In this document: piece by piece, positions 1 through 7,870 of the stretch
Layout: each line of letters opens with the position of its first letter
How positions within the stretch are numbered: the first letter of the stretch is position 1
Origin: Serripes groenlandicus
Lineage: Eukaryota > Mollusca > Bivalvia > Cardiida > Cardiidae
Assembly (NCBI GenBank): GCA_031761405.1
Contig: JASEVX010000011.1
Location: 37,759,048 to 37,823,047, forward strand
Direction: 5' to 3'
DNA: 64,000 nucleotides
Made by a program: the position numbers and the translations under genes
Notes under the pieces: model-generated
Databases searched by the model: none
What the model saw: only the letters and a program-made list of their open reading frames with translations
What the model was told of the DNA's origin: nothing

Positions 1-154
1 AGATGTTCTTTAAATCATCGCATGGCTGTTGTACAACGGGTTGATATTCAACGGGTTGATAATTCTCTTCTTTCATGCTCATTGTCATAGCCTGTGACAA
101 CAAATCGTTTCTACCAGTGTCTGGTTGTAGAAAATCGTTCAAGTTGAATTCCAT
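1..154 (-). CDS. N-terminal part of an unrecognised element protein (runs off left edge)
   Basis: Reading leftward from an ATG at 154-152, the frame stays open to base 1, giving 51 residues that begin MEFNLNDFLQPD. The fragment is acidic and Gln/Pro-rich with no motif I recognise; a short YQPV repeat occurs twice. The upstream 90 bp contain CRE-type sites, which fits a promoter. It is the first sign that the viral element continues beyond the window. Confidence 0.5.
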   Translation of the reverse strand, partial: MEFNLNDFLQPDTGRNDLLSQAMTMSMKEENYQPVEYQPVVQQPCDDLKNI

Positions 155-243
155 TTTCTCTCACAGAATACACGTCTTTACTCTTTGAAAGTCAAATGTA
201 AAATGTGGCCTTTCTCAGTAAACGCTAAGCGAAGTGTGATACA

Positions 244-251
244 TGACGTCA
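244..251. promoter_or_regulatory. CRE-type palindrome TGACGTCA
   Basis: A perfect TGACGTCA site lies 90 bp upstream of the leftward gene starting at 154, with further related strings (AACGTCAT near 268, TGATGTCAT near 286 and 619). In animals this is the CREB/ATF binding consensus. A role in the leftward promoter is inferred from position only. Confidence 0.35.
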
Positions 252-281
252 CTTTTGTTTTACGATAACGTCATTATTTGT

Positions 282-494
282 CTATGATGTCATCATTTTT
301 GGATCCATGTGCAGAATTCTACGAATTATGATTTCAAAACAAGAAATACATATATAGTCCTCTGAATTACACAACTCCTGTGAAAATATATCCTCGAGAG
401 AAAACATATAACAATATTTTATTGTTTTACATCTAAAACAGTACCCCAGATAAACGGCCTTCTGTTTATACATCATTACTTTTTGTCTGAACAT
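282..494 (-). CDS. small CxxC-pair protein, copy 2 (70 aa)
   Basis: Intact 70-residue frame. It holds two Cys-x2-Cys pairs (CFRC and CISC) separated by 26 residues, the spacing of a small zinc-binding fold, plus hydrophobic and aromatic residues between them. It is a clear duplicate of the next minus-strand frame to the right, sharing the middle and the C-terminal HMDPKMMTS. The shared architecture in two diverged copies suggests coding selection. Function unknown. No membrane segment or signal peptide is seen. Confidence 0.5.
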   Translation of the reverse strand: MFRQKVMMYKQKAVYLGYCFRCKTIKYCYMFSLEDIFSQELCNSEDYICISCFEIIIRRILHMDPKMMTS

Positions 495-569
495 TGTTAT
501 TGCTTGTTGTATCTGTCTTTCCCCCTATGAGTTCGAGACTTTAAATGACAATTTGAAAAGTTGAACTTT

Positions 570-827
570 CTAGTTCTCTGGTTCTTTAGGGCATTTTGTT
601 TTTTTCTTCTTTGTCAATGATGTCATCATTTTTGGATCCATGTGCAGAATTCTACGCTTTATGATTTCAAAACAAGAAATACATATATAGCCGTCCGAAA
701 TCCATAACTCCCATGAAAACATATCCTCGAGAAAAAACATATAACAATATTTGAATTTTTTACATCTAAAACAGTTTTCTACATAAACAGCCTTCTGTTT
801 AGACATCATTACTTCTTCTCCGAACAT
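570..827 (-). CDS. small CxxC-pair protein, copy 1 (85 aa)
   Basis: Paralogue of the neighbouring 70-aa frame, with the same CFRC and CISC pairs. It reads past the MMTS end of its twin into a Lys-rich tail (residues about 71-85). That tail is translated from sequence that in the other 3'-end modules would be the histone-like hairpin, here decayed: only one stem arm (TGCCCT on minus) and the AGAAAGTT element survive. The extension is therefore probably a by-product of losing the 3'-end signal. Function unknown; zinc binding is inferred from the cysteines. Confidence 0.45.
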   Translation of the reverse strand: MFGEEVMMSKQKAVYVENCFRCKKFKYCYMFFLEDMFSWELWISDGYICISCFEIIKRRILHMDPKMMTSLTKKKKTKCPKEPEN

Positions 828-934
828 TGTTATTGAGTGTTGTATCTGTCTTTTCCCCTATGAGTTCGAGACTTTAAATGATAGGACTGATTTGTTTTTC
901 TGTTTATGTATACTGACAAATTGAAGGAAAGTTG

Positions 935-969
935 AACTTTCTAGTTCTCTTGTTGCCCTGAAAAGGGCA
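935..969 (-). terminator. histone-type mRNA 3' end (stem-loop plus downstream element) of the left zinc-ribbon gene
   Basis: On the minus strand, TGCCCT (969-964), loop TTTC, AGGGCA (959-954) form a perfect 6-bp stem with a 4-nt loop, followed by an ACA-rich spacer and AGAAAGTT (942-935). The stem sits 26 nt after the stop codon of the minus-strand gene. The layout matches the replication-dependent histone mRNA processing signal: U-A closing pair, UUUC loop, purine-rich element 11 nt downstream. No AATAAA lies nearby. Confidence 0.7.
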
Positions 970-994
970 TTTTGTTTTGGGGGTTGTTGTAGAA

Positions 995-1291
995 CTAATG
1001 TTCACAGCCCCCAACTTTTCGACAGGCAGGACACATTGACTGTGTCCGCCTGACGATCCGCTTCACGGCCGTATCCGAATACCCCGAGGTTGGGTTGAAT
1101 GGCGGCTCATCGTCATGAACGAAGTACACCTCTCCGGGGAATTACATGGCGTATACGGCGCCTCCTCGTCGACGGTCCAACACTGACTTCTTCTCCGTAT
1201 ACTTCAGTTGGATGTTCAGGAGCTCCATCTGATCGCTAATAGCTTTCAGCTGAGCTGCCATCAGAGCTACCTGATCTCGGATTTGATCCAT
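995..1291 (-). pseudogene. left copy of small coiled-coil/zinc-ribbon protein, interrupted by one stop
   Basis: Read from ATG at 1291, the first 49 codons give a heptad-like helix (MDQIRDQVALMAAQLK...) and end at an in-frame TAA (1144-1142). The same frame then continues for 48 codons to TAG at 997-995, ending in CPACRKVGGCEH. The layout matches the right-flank gene at 15241-15507: N-terminal coiled coil, central VVY/AVY-type strand, Arg-rich stretch, then C-P-x-C-R-x4-G-C ribbon. It is therefore a diverged, inverted homologue with one nonsense change; the other codons remain open. A TATA box and a histone-type 3' end bracket it. Function unknown; a small nuclear regulator is one guess. Confidence 0.7.
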
Positions 1292-1322
1292 GATTTAGTG
1301 AAAATGAAATAACTTTAGCGTG

Positions 1323-1330
1323 GTTTTATA
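1323..1330 (-). promoter_or_regulatory. TATA box of left zinc-ribbon gene
   Basis: TATAAAAC on the minus strand, 32 bp upstream of the ATG at 1291, which leaves only a very short leader. Confidence 0.5.
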
Positions 1331-1392
1331 CTATTGAGCGCGGACGTGATCTAAACTACCTTTGTGTTAAATCTTTAAAGATTTAAAAAAGT

Positions 1393-1479
1393 AGGTCAGT
1401 GGGTCAGTAGGTCACTTTAAACATAAAGTTTTTTCAACTTTGACGATTTATTAACTTAGGTCAGTAGGTTAGTAGGTCA
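1393..1479. promoter_or_regulatory. two AGGTCA direct-repeat arrays in a bidirectional promoter
   Basis: Three half-sites at 1393 (AGGTCA), 1401 (GGGTCA) and 1409 (AGGTCA), then three more at 1458 (AGGTCA), 1466 (AGGTTA) and 1474 (AGGTCA). In each array the period is exactly 8 bp, a DR2 geometry. AGGTCA is the classical nuclear-receptor half-site. The arrays lie between the divergent genes starting at 1291 (minus) and 1530 (plus). An AGGTCA inverted pair recurs in the promoter of the right-flank gene. Confidence 0.5.
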
Positions 1480-1491
1480 TGAAATTATCAT

Positions 1492-1498
1492 TTATATA
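1492..1498 (+). promoter_or_regulatory. TATA-like box of the 90-aa gene
   Basis: TTATATA about 32-38 bp before the ATG at 1530 and 13 bp after the last AGGTCA half-site. Confidence 0.4.
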
Positions 1499-1529
1499 CC
1501 ACTCTTTCGATTTAAAATTCTAAAAAACT

Positions 1530-1802
1530 ATGAACCGATTAGTGAAATTCTTCCGTCGGCTGTTTGGCTGTGAAAAGAAATCAGATAAGAAAATGAAGGA
1601 GCTAAAGAAAGATATTGAGCAGATTATGGTTGCATTCTATTTAAGACGAGGGTATGATTACCATACTAGGCAACCTGCAGTGAAGATGGGTAATCTCTAC
1701 CCTGAGTTGTCGGAGTTCATACCTTTAACAATGAACTGTGCTTGGCAAGGTAAACTTGTCAAGCAATATCCTTGCTTAAAGTCATCGTTTGAAAATTATT
1801 AA
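1530..1802 (+). CDS. 90-aa basic protein of unknown function with histone-type mRNA 3' end
   Basis: Intact frame. Residues 1-30 are strongly basic and amphipathic (MNRLVKFFRRLFG, then a Lys-rich helix); the rest is mixed with several aromatic residues and Cys at 14, 71 and 82. I recognise no domain. It is divergent from the left zinc-ribbon gene across the AGGTCA arrays and ends 22 bp before a histone-like stem-loop, so it probably belongs to the same expression class as the other flank genes. The basic amphipathic N-terminus could bind membrane or nucleic acid; that is only a guess. Confidence 0.6.
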   Translation: MNRLVKFFRRLFGCEKKSDKKMKELKKDIEQIMVAFYLRRGYDYHTRQPAVKMGNLYPELSEFIPLTMNCAWQGKLVKQYPCLKSSFENY

Positions 1803-1824
1803 ACGATGACTTAAGCAGAAAAAA

Positions 1825-1860
1825 AGTCCTTTTTAGGACTACCAAATATCTCGAAAAGTT
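1825..1860 (+). terminator. histone-type mRNA 3' end of the 90-aa gene
   Basis: AGTCCT (1825-1830), TTTT loop, AGGACT (1835-1840), then ACCA and a GAAAAGTT element at 1853-1860. The arms are perfectly complementary over 6 bp, the loop is 4 nt, and the purine element begins 12 nt after the stem. Stem bases differ from the other two hairpins while pairing is kept, which is covariation. Confidence 0.7.
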
Positions 1861-1927
1861 TTTAACTTTTCAAATTATCATTTTTTACTATTTGGATTAT
1901 GAAAAAAACATAATGTATTTTTGAACT

Positions 1928-1933
1928 TTTATT
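1928..1933 (-). terminator. poly(A) signal for the zinc-knuckle gene
   Basis: AATAAA on the minus strand about 115 bp past the stop at 2048. The AT-rich stretch 1900-1960 also has an AATAAA on the plus strand at 1943-1948. Confidence 0.45.
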
Positions 1934-2047
1934 TCATCTTAAAATAAAATATATACAATGAAAGTGAATGTCTATACACAATGAGAGAAACAAAAAACAG
2001 TTCAAAAAGATGTCACTTATATTTTACATTTTGAAAAAATGAAAATG

Positions 2048-2947
2048 TCAATTTCCCTTTCTTTTCTTTGTTGGATTTTCGGTCTCTGTGGTACTTTTCC
2101 GTTTCCTGGGTTTGATTGGTTTTACCACAATATATGGGCAGATTTTCTGTTTGTGTTTGTCTGTTTTGCAGATAAAGCAGTTCTGTTTCTTCAACTTTGT
2201 TTTTTCATCGGTTTGAGCATCCATTTTTTCATTGGATTGATCTGATGGTGTTATTTGATCTAAGACAGTTTTTTCATTGAATTGCTCTGACTGTGTTATT
2301 TGATCCACGACAGTTTTTTTATCGGGTTGATCTGTTTGCGTTACTTGATCCGTGATGTCTGGTGTTTTTTTAACTGAAGATTGCTCTAACTGTGTTATTT
2401 GATCCACGACAGTTTTTTTATCGGGTTGATCTGTTTGCGTTACTTGATCCGTGATGTCTGGTGTTTTTTTAACTAAAGTAGAGTTCCATTTTTGTTGGTA
2501 AGTTCTCAAGCAATATCGATTGTAGTCATTGCAAAAAGATGTAAAAGCTCCAACAAAAATCATGTCTTGCTTCACTATAGGTGTGCGATAAAGGGCTGAC
2601 TGTAAGGGGATATCATGAGTGTGTGGGTTTACATACACAAACTGATATTTTGCAATCTGATTATCTTTCTCTGGACATTTACTGGCCCAGTGATCTTCTT
2701 TGTGACAGGTAAAACAGAAATTGGGTCTTTTTCCATTTGGTCCATACATGTCGTCGATACTGATTCTGTCAAATACTCTGTGTTTACCAATTCTGTATTC
2801 ATCGTCCTCTAATGCCTGGAAAGAAGCAAAAGATCCAACATATGCCCCCACATGTCTGATCGGGTAAGTTGTTGGTATGTTAGTGATCTCATATTCATGT
2901 GTATATGCGTTAACGTACACGTACATTCTTGCCATATTTCTAGCCAT
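2048..2947 (-). CDS. two-zinc-knuckle protein (299 aa)
   Basis: Two perfect CCHC knuckles of C-x2-C-x4-H-x4-C form: C78/C81/H86/C91 and C257/C260/H265/C270, typical of single-stranded nucleic acid binding in Gag-like and CNBP-like proteins. Before and after the first knuckle is a repeated segment (YVNxxTH ... VGxFxSF, about residues 11-43 and 105-138). Residues 160-245 consist of Thr/Gln/Asp-rich repeats of 33 residues encoded by a 99-bp DNA repeat, and the C-terminus is a Lys/Arg tail. The gene is divergent from PolB and shares its intergenic promoter. It may be a nucleic acid chaperone or host-interaction factor; it is not a standard Maverick core gene that I know. Confidence 0.75.
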   Translation of the reverse strand: MARNMARMYVYVNAYTHEYEITNIPTTYPIRHVGAYVGSFASFQALEDDEYRIGKHRVFDRISIDDMYGPNGKRPNFCFTCHKEDHWASKCPEKDNQIAKYQFVYVNPHTHDIPLQSALYRTPIVKQDMIFVGAFTSFCNDYNRYCLRTYQQKWNSTLVKKTPDITDQVTQTDQPDKKTVVDQITQLEQSSVKKTPDITDQVTQTDQPDKKTVVDQITQSEQFNEKTVLDQITPSDQSNEKMDAQTDEKTKLKKQNCFICKTDKHKQKICPYIVVKPIKPRKRKSTTETENPTKKRKGN

Positions 2948-3016
2948 GCTGAATTAATGATGTTATCACTCTGAATGGATCAGACTGTATGATAACCAGT
3001 ACTGATAATCACCCTT

Positions 3017-3051
3017 CTTTTATAGGAGTATGACAGACAACTGTTATATAA
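3017..3051. promoter_or_regulatory. divergent TATA boxes between zinc-knuckle gene and PolB
   Basis: Minus-strand TATAAAAG (3024-3017) points at the gene starting at 2947; plus-strand TATATAA (3045-3051) points at PolB. The plus box ends only 3 bp before the ATG at 3055, so initiation about 25-30 bp downstream would exclude that ATG and favour the ATG at 3091. Confidence 0.5.
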
Positions 3052-3090
3052 CTCATGGATGTCATCCATTTACAATTAGTCTCTAACAAA

Positions 3091-3663
3091 ATGTCGAAGA
3101 GAATTGTACCGTATTCAGACAGTAGTGAAAGCGACGACGATGATGATGATGATGATTTCCCACCAAAACGACGAAAGCATAGAAAACTTGCTATACTTGA
3201 TTCAGACGATGAGGACTACGAACTTGACTTGATTAAAAAGAAACCTGTAAAAATGATAGAAGAAAACAATGAAGAAGATACATCTGATATCAAACATTTA
3301 TTTCATCTACAACATTCTTTGAATAAGAAATCTCGTAAATTCAAGACTGAATCGCATGTAATGACTGCAACTTTCAAGAAATTTGAAGAATTACCACCGC
3401 GAGAATTGATAAAACTGTTTGACAATATTACAGAGGAAATCAAATCAACTTTGAAAACGGAACCTACCGATAAGATTAGAATTACTATTAATCATCCATC
3501 TTTAAACATGGGAATTTACATTCCATTTATGAATGCTAGTCAGCTAGAAGGTGTAATCATGTTGAATGAAATTAAAAAAAGTATTACAATCAAACACAGA
3601 GTTCAGTCTGACCGATGGACGCATGACTTTTATCATTACACACGCTCATCCTTCATCTGGTGA
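3091..3663 (+). CDS. N-terminal segment of PolB, separated from the main frame by a 1-bp shift
   Basis: I start this at ATG 3091 because the TATA box abuts the ATG at 3055. The segment opens with Ser/Asp-rich acidic runs (eight Asp in a row) and a basic KRRK patch, then about 100 residues ending in a strand-rich part (HPSLNMGIYIPFM) of the kind that directly precedes the conserved VLQSN/LTDG region of Maverick polymerases. At the A7 run 3574-3580 the homology passes to the next frame, and the residues encoded after it in this frame look like noise. So this is one gene with the following entry, broken by a single base or expressed by frameshifting. Confidence 0.7.
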   Translation: MSKRIVPYSDSSESDDDDDDDDFPPKRRKHRKLAILDSDDEDYELDLIKKKPVKMIEENNEEDTSDIKHLFHLQHSLNKKSRKFKTESHVMTATFKKFEELPPRELIKLFDNITEEIKSTLKTEPTDKIRITINHPSLNMGIYIPFMNASQLEGVIMLNEIKKSITIKHRVQSDRWTHDFYHYTRSSFIW

Positions 3664-6600
3664 TGGAAAAAAAAAGAAGTTGAATTCAACAGAAATTCTG
3701 GATTCAAAAATCTTTGCTAAAAACATGCATTCCATTGTACAAATCAATAATAACAATGACAGTATGTGTTTTGCAAGAGCTTTAGCAGTTGGTATTTGTC
3801 ATGTGAATCACCATGACACAGATGACTGGAGATTGAAATGGCAACAAATAAGAAAACCCGAACGACCACTTCAAAAGAGTGACGCTGAAGACATCCTGAT
3901 GAAAACAGGGATTTCACCAAATCAATCTTGTGGACTAGACGAGTATAGGATCATACAGACATTTCTCTATGCAAAAGACTATGTTATTAAAGTACACTCT
4001 CAGCATACTTCTGTAGAGTTCGTCTTTGAACACCCTGTTGTGTACAGACAAAGTAAAGTACTTCATTTGTATTATCATCAAGGTCATTACGACTACATTT
4101 CTAGTATAACTGGGTTTTTTGGCTGTAGCTACTATTGTGAGTTCTGTGATGTTGCATATCAAAATCGTGAAAGCCATTCTTGTTCACACAATTGTAAAGC
4201 ATGCTTTACCATAGAAAAGTGTATGTCATTTGAGACATCAAAACAATGTCAAGATTGTAACAGATTTTTCTATGGTTCAGCATGTTTTCACAATCATAAG
4301 ATAGTAGTTGGAAAACAGAAGAAATCCATTTGTCAACTTGTGAAATCTTGTTTGAAATGTGGAGGTCAATATAAAGTCAGAAAAGCGCTACACGTTTGTA
4401 AAGGTATGAAAAAATGCCGATACTGTCAAAAAATCACTATCTTACCTCATAGGTGTCATATTCAACCTTACAAAAGAAAGTTGAATAAGACAGACGATAA
4501 AACCAGTACTACAGGGGGGAAAAAGCCACTGTTTATATTTTATGATTTTGAATGCAAACAAGATACAGGCGTTCATATCCCTAATTACTGTATTGCTCAT
4601 TATGCATGTGATGAATGTATCAATGAATCTCTTGATTTTCATTGTTCAACTTGTAACACATCATTTTCAAAAGAAAGAGAAGTTGTATTTCAAGGAGTAA
4701 ATACATTGACTGATTTTTGCAACTGGCTGTTTTCTGATCAACATAAAGGCATCACAGCTATTGCTCACAATTTTAAAGGATATGACGGTCAATTCATTTT
4801 ACATCAAGTCATTTCATTTGGAGTGAAACTCCCAAAGTTAATCATGAATGGAAACAGTATCATGAAACTGGAATTGAATGGGGTTCGTTTAATTGATTCA
4901 TTTAATTTCATGAGCTGTGCATTGGCTAAGTTCCCAGATACATTTGGTCTTCATGAAATGAAAAAAGGTTACTTTCCCCACTGGGCAAATACAGATCAGT
5001 TCTGTAGTTATGTTGGGCCTTATCTTGATGTCAAATATTACAAGCCTGACTCAATGTATAAAGAAGGAAGAGAAAAATTCATGGTCTGGTATAATGAAAA
5101 AGTAGAACAGAGTGTCATTTTCGATTTTCAGAAAGAGATAGAGTCTTATTGTAGGTCTGATGTTGATATCCTTAGACGAGGATGTGGACAATTCAGAAAA
5201 GTGTTCATGAAACATGGTGGTATCGATCCGCTTTTAGAGTCAGTTACTATTGCAGATGCTTGCAATAAGGTATGGAGACAGAATTATTTACCAAAAGGTA
5301 AAATTGCTATTATTTCAAGTAAAGATTCATCCCAACGTCGCTATTCTATGAAAGCAATACGGTGGATACAAAGCATAGCTAATGAAAAGGGTATTTACAT
5401 TCAGCACGCTAGAAATGATGGAGAATTCAGAATTGGTAGATATAGTGTAGATGGTTATCATGAGAAGACAAACACAGTCTATGAATTCCTTGGGGACTTG
5501 TATCATGGTTGTCCAGTTTGTTACCCAAAACGAAATCAGTTAAGTCCTATCACTGGTGAGACTATGCAACATTTATACAATAGTACAATGAATCGTCTTG
5601 AGGAAATTAAAGTTAAAGGTTTCAATGTTAAAATTATGTGGGAACATGAATTCGATGCTAAGATTAAAAATGACAAAGTCTTCAAATCCAAAATTGACAA
5701 GTTGTTTCCCTATTGTGACCCCATTGACCCAAGAGAGGCTTTGTATGGAGGTCGATGTAATTCAGTGAAAATTACTCATGATATTAATGAAAGTAAGGAC
5801 AAAGAAATCAAGTACATTGATATTTGTTCTTTGTATCCCTTTGTTTGTAAACACAAATCTTATCCGGTTGGACACCCAAAAGTTATAACCGCTGAGAGTA
5901 TTGATATGGAAAATATTCGTCAGTATGAAGGATTGATTAAATGCAAAGTTTCACCACCAGATGATTTGTTACACCCCGTTTTACCTGTTCATTGCAATAA
6001 TAAATTGATGTTTCCTCTCTGTATGAAATGTGCACAAGAAAGTTCCAATACTTGCAATCATAATCAGGATGAAAGATCAATGGTTGGAACGTGGATAACA
6101 TTTGAATTGTTCAAAGCTTTAGACATGGGGTATCAATTGATTCATGTGTATGAAATTTGGCATTTTACTTCGATCTCAAATCAATTCTTTCAAGGGTATG
6201 TAGATAACTTCTTGAAAATCAAGCAGGAAGCTAGTGGTTACCCCGGTTGGTGTAAGTCTGATTCGGAAAAGCAGAAGTTCATTCATGATTATGAAAAAGC
6301 AGAAGGTGTCAAACTTGACTCATCTTCCATTCAGAAAAATCCAGGTCTTCGAGCTTTTGCAAAGATCATGTTGAATTGTCTTTGGGGAAAATTGGCTCAG
6401 CGAGAAATCATGAGTCAAACTGAGTACATTAAAGATGCAACAAAGTACTTTGAAATGATGAATAACTCAAATGTTCTTGTGAAACATGTTGAAATATTTG
6501 ATAATGAGTGTGATTTCATACTGGTGAATTATGAGACCAAGTTAGATCACATTGAAACCCATGCTACAGCCAATGTTATAGTGGGTTCCTATGTGACAGC

Positions 6601-7090
6601 GTATGCAAGAATGGAACTGTACAGTATCTTAGAAAAATTAAAATCAAGAGTATTGTACTTTGACACAGACAGTTGTATGTACATTCATGATCCATGCTTA
6701 TGGAATCCACCCATTATTAATAGCAGACTAGGAAAATGGACAGATGAAGAGCCAGATTGTACAATTGTCAAATTCAGAGGACTAGGTCCAAAAAATTATG
6801 CTTATGAAATGAAAACAAAAGAAGGAAAAAGAGAAACTAAATGTAAAGTGAAAGGAATCACATTGGATTATAATACCTGTCAATTGATCAACTTTGAAAC
6901 ATTTACACAATGTACTGAAGATCGTAACACAGAAATAAAAGTGACCTATGCGTGTAGAATTAAAAGACATACCGACAGATCTGTGACAAGTGAAGCTCAA
7001 ACAAAAACGTACAGATCAGTGTATACAAAAAGAGTAATTGTCAATGATACGGACACTGTTCCATATGGGTACAAATCTCTGCGTCAATAA
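3566..7090 (+). CDS. polB: protein-primed family B DNA polymerase with OTU-like N-terminal domain
   Basis: Replicates the element's linear DNA from a protein primer. Numbering from ATG 3566: an OTU-like region (DSMCFARAL with C68; HYD with H174); a Cys/His cluster about 190-305 forming several putative zinc fingers; ExoI D327-x-E329; ExoII N402...D407; ExoIII Y528...D532; a VYEFLGDLYHGCPVC segment about 640-655 typical of Maverick polymerases; motif A D752 with SLYP 755-758; motif B NCLWGK around 937-942; motif C D1033-T-D1035. All catalytic residues are present. The ATG at 3566 is only the first Met in this frame; the true N-terminus is in the preceding entry. AATAAA follows at 7113. Confidence 0.95.
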   Translation: MKLKKVLQSNTEFSLTDGRMTFIITHAHPSSGDGKKKKLNSTEILDSKIFAKNMHSIVQINNNNDSMCFARALAVGICHVNHHDTDDWRLKWQQIRKPERPLQKSDAEDILMKTGISPNQSCGLDEYRIIQTFLYAKDYVIKVHSQHTSVEFVFEHPVVYRQSKVLHLYYHQGHYDYISSITGFFGCSYYCEFCDVAYQNRESHSCSHNCKACFTIEKCMSFETSKQCQDCNRFFYGSACFHNHKIVVGKQKKSICQLVKSCLKCGGQYKVRKALHVCKGMKKCRYCQKITILPHRCHIQPYKRKLNKTDDKTSTTGGKKPLFIFYDFECKQDTGVHIPNYCIAHYACDECINESLDFHCSTCNTSFSKEREVVFQGVNTLTDFCNWLFSDQHKGITAIAHNFKGYDGQFILHQVISFGVKLPKLIMNGNSIMKLELNGVRLIDSFNFMSCALAKFPDTFGLHEMKKGYFPHWANTDQFCSYVGPYLDVKYYKPDSMYKEGREKFMVWYNEKVEQSVIFDFQKEIESYCRSDVDILRRGCGQFRKVFMKHGGIDPLLESVTIADACNKVWRQNYLPKGKIAIISSKDSSQRRYSMKAIRWIQSIANEKGIYIQHARNDGEFRIGRYSVDGYHEKTNTVYEFLGDLYHGCPVCYPKRNQLSPITGETMQHLYNSTMNRLEEIKVKGFNVKIMWEHEFDAKIKNDKVFKSKIDKLFPYCDPIDPREALYGGRCNSVKITHDINESKDKEIKYIDICSLYPFVCKHKSYPVGHPKVITAESIDMENIRQYEGLIKCKVSPPDDLLHPVLPVHCNNKLMFPLCMKCAQESSNTCNHNQDERSMVGTWITFELFKALDMGYQLIHVYEIWHFTSISNQFFQGYVDNFLKIKQEASGYPGWCKSDSEKQKFIHDYEKAEGVKLDSSSIQKNPGLRAFAKIMLNCLWGKLAQREIMSQTEYIKDATKYFEMMNNSNVLVKHVEIFDNECDFILVNYETKLDHIETHATANVIVGSYVTAYARMELYSILEKLKSRVLYFDTDSCMYIHDPCLWNPPIINSRLGKWTDEEPDCTIVKFRGLGPKNYAYEMKTKEGKRETKCKVKGITLDYNTCQLINFETFTQCTEDRNTEIKVTYACRIKRHTDRSVTSEAQTKTYRSVYTKRVIVNDTDTVPYGYKSLRQ

Positions 7091-7112
7091 TATGAATTGT
7101 ATAAAAGATGTG

Positions 7113-7118
7113 AATAAA
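7113..7118 (+). terminator. poly(A) signal after PolB
   Basis: AATAAA 23 bp after the PolB stop, so core genes use ordinary polyadenylation. Confidence 0.5.
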
Positions 7119-7143
7119 ATAAGATAACTTAATTCTTGTGTTG

Positions 7144-7157
7144 TTATTTCTTCTCAG
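7144..7157 (+). promoter_or_regulatory. 3' splice-site-like tract before the ATPase gene
   Basis: A pyrimidine-rich run ending TTCTTCTCAG, 17 bp before the ATG. Similar tracts precede the next two genes at nearly the same distance. Confidence 0.35.
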
Positions 7158-7174
7158 ACCTTTAAAGAGTTAAC

Positions 7175-7840
7175 ATGGATGCCGATATTCAGTCCATATT
7201 ATTTCAGCACCCCTGTAATATGTATATCACAGGGCCTAGTGGATGTGGAAAAACAGAATTCGTTCATAAACTGATTGAATATAGAAATGATCTGTTCAAC
7301 ATTGTACCAGAAAAAGTGGTATGGTGTTACAAAGAATGGCAACATGCTTACAATGTTATGCAAGAGAAATTCGAAATCATAAAATTCATTGAAGGTATTC
7401 CCGACGATGAAAATGAAATTGTAAGTGATGTTGACATTCCACATTTAGTTGTCTTTGATGACATGTTAGGGGAAAAAGATGAAGATAAAATCAAGTTATG
7501 GTTTACAAGAAAAGGTCATCATAGGAATGCAAGTGTGATTTATATCACACAAAACATGTTTCAACAGTCCAAGTCGAGCCGAACCATTAGTTTGAATTCA
7601 AAATACATGATCTTGTTTCAAAATGTACGTGATAAGAATCAAATAAAGACTTTGGCAAATCAAATGCAAGCACCTCATTTGATAATGGCCTACCAAGATG
7701 CTACCTCTAAAGATCATGGGTATTTGGTGATTGATTTTCATTCTCGTACTCAAAAGGAGATGAAACTAAGAACGGATATATTTCACAGATGGTTTACACA
7801 AAATGAAGATCGTGGACCTATTGTTTATTCTCCACTATAA
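7175..7840 (+). CDS. FtsK/HerA (A32-like) DNA-packaging ATPase
   Basis: 221 residues. Walker A GPSGCGKT at 20-27, Walker B VVFDD with D95/D96, and a sensor-type ITQN about 125-128 place it with the packaging ATPases of Polintons and other double-jelly-roll viruses. The length matches the family's compact single-domain form. It would drive genome translocation into the capsid. The ATG context is AACATGG, 17 bp after a splice-acceptor-like tract. It is followed by the core-protein genes with a 57-bp spacer lacking a poly(A) signal, implying a shared transcript. Confidence 0.93.
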   Translation: MDADIQSILFQHPCNMYITGPSGCGKTEFVHKLIEYRNDLFNIVPEKVVWCYKEWQHAYNVMQEKFEIIKFIEGIPDDENEIVSDVDIPHLVVFDDMLGEKDEDKIKLWFTRKGHHRNASVIYITQNMFQQSKSSRTISLNSKYMILFQNVRDKNQIKTLANQMQAPHLIMAYQDATSKDHGYLVIDFHSRTQKEMKLRTDIFHRWFTQNEDRGPIVYSPL

Positions 7841-7870
7841 AACACTTATGATGAGAAGATTAACATTCAT

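Larger units (their letters stand above)
284..976. repeat. 333-bp tandem duplication holding the CxxC gene and its 3'/5' flanks
   Basis: Two markers repeat at exactly 333 bp: ATGATGTCATCATTTTTGG at 284 and 617, and GAGTTCGAGACTTTAAATGA at 529 and 862. The right copy has about 30 extra bases before its purine element and keeps an intact hairpin, while the left copy has a collapsed hairpin. The duplication created the two CxxC genes. Confidence 0.85.

Noticed and set aside
3566..3663. PolB overlap as two separate genes
   Set aside because: The upstream frame ends in family-like sequence exactly where the downstream frame begins; one split gene explains both.
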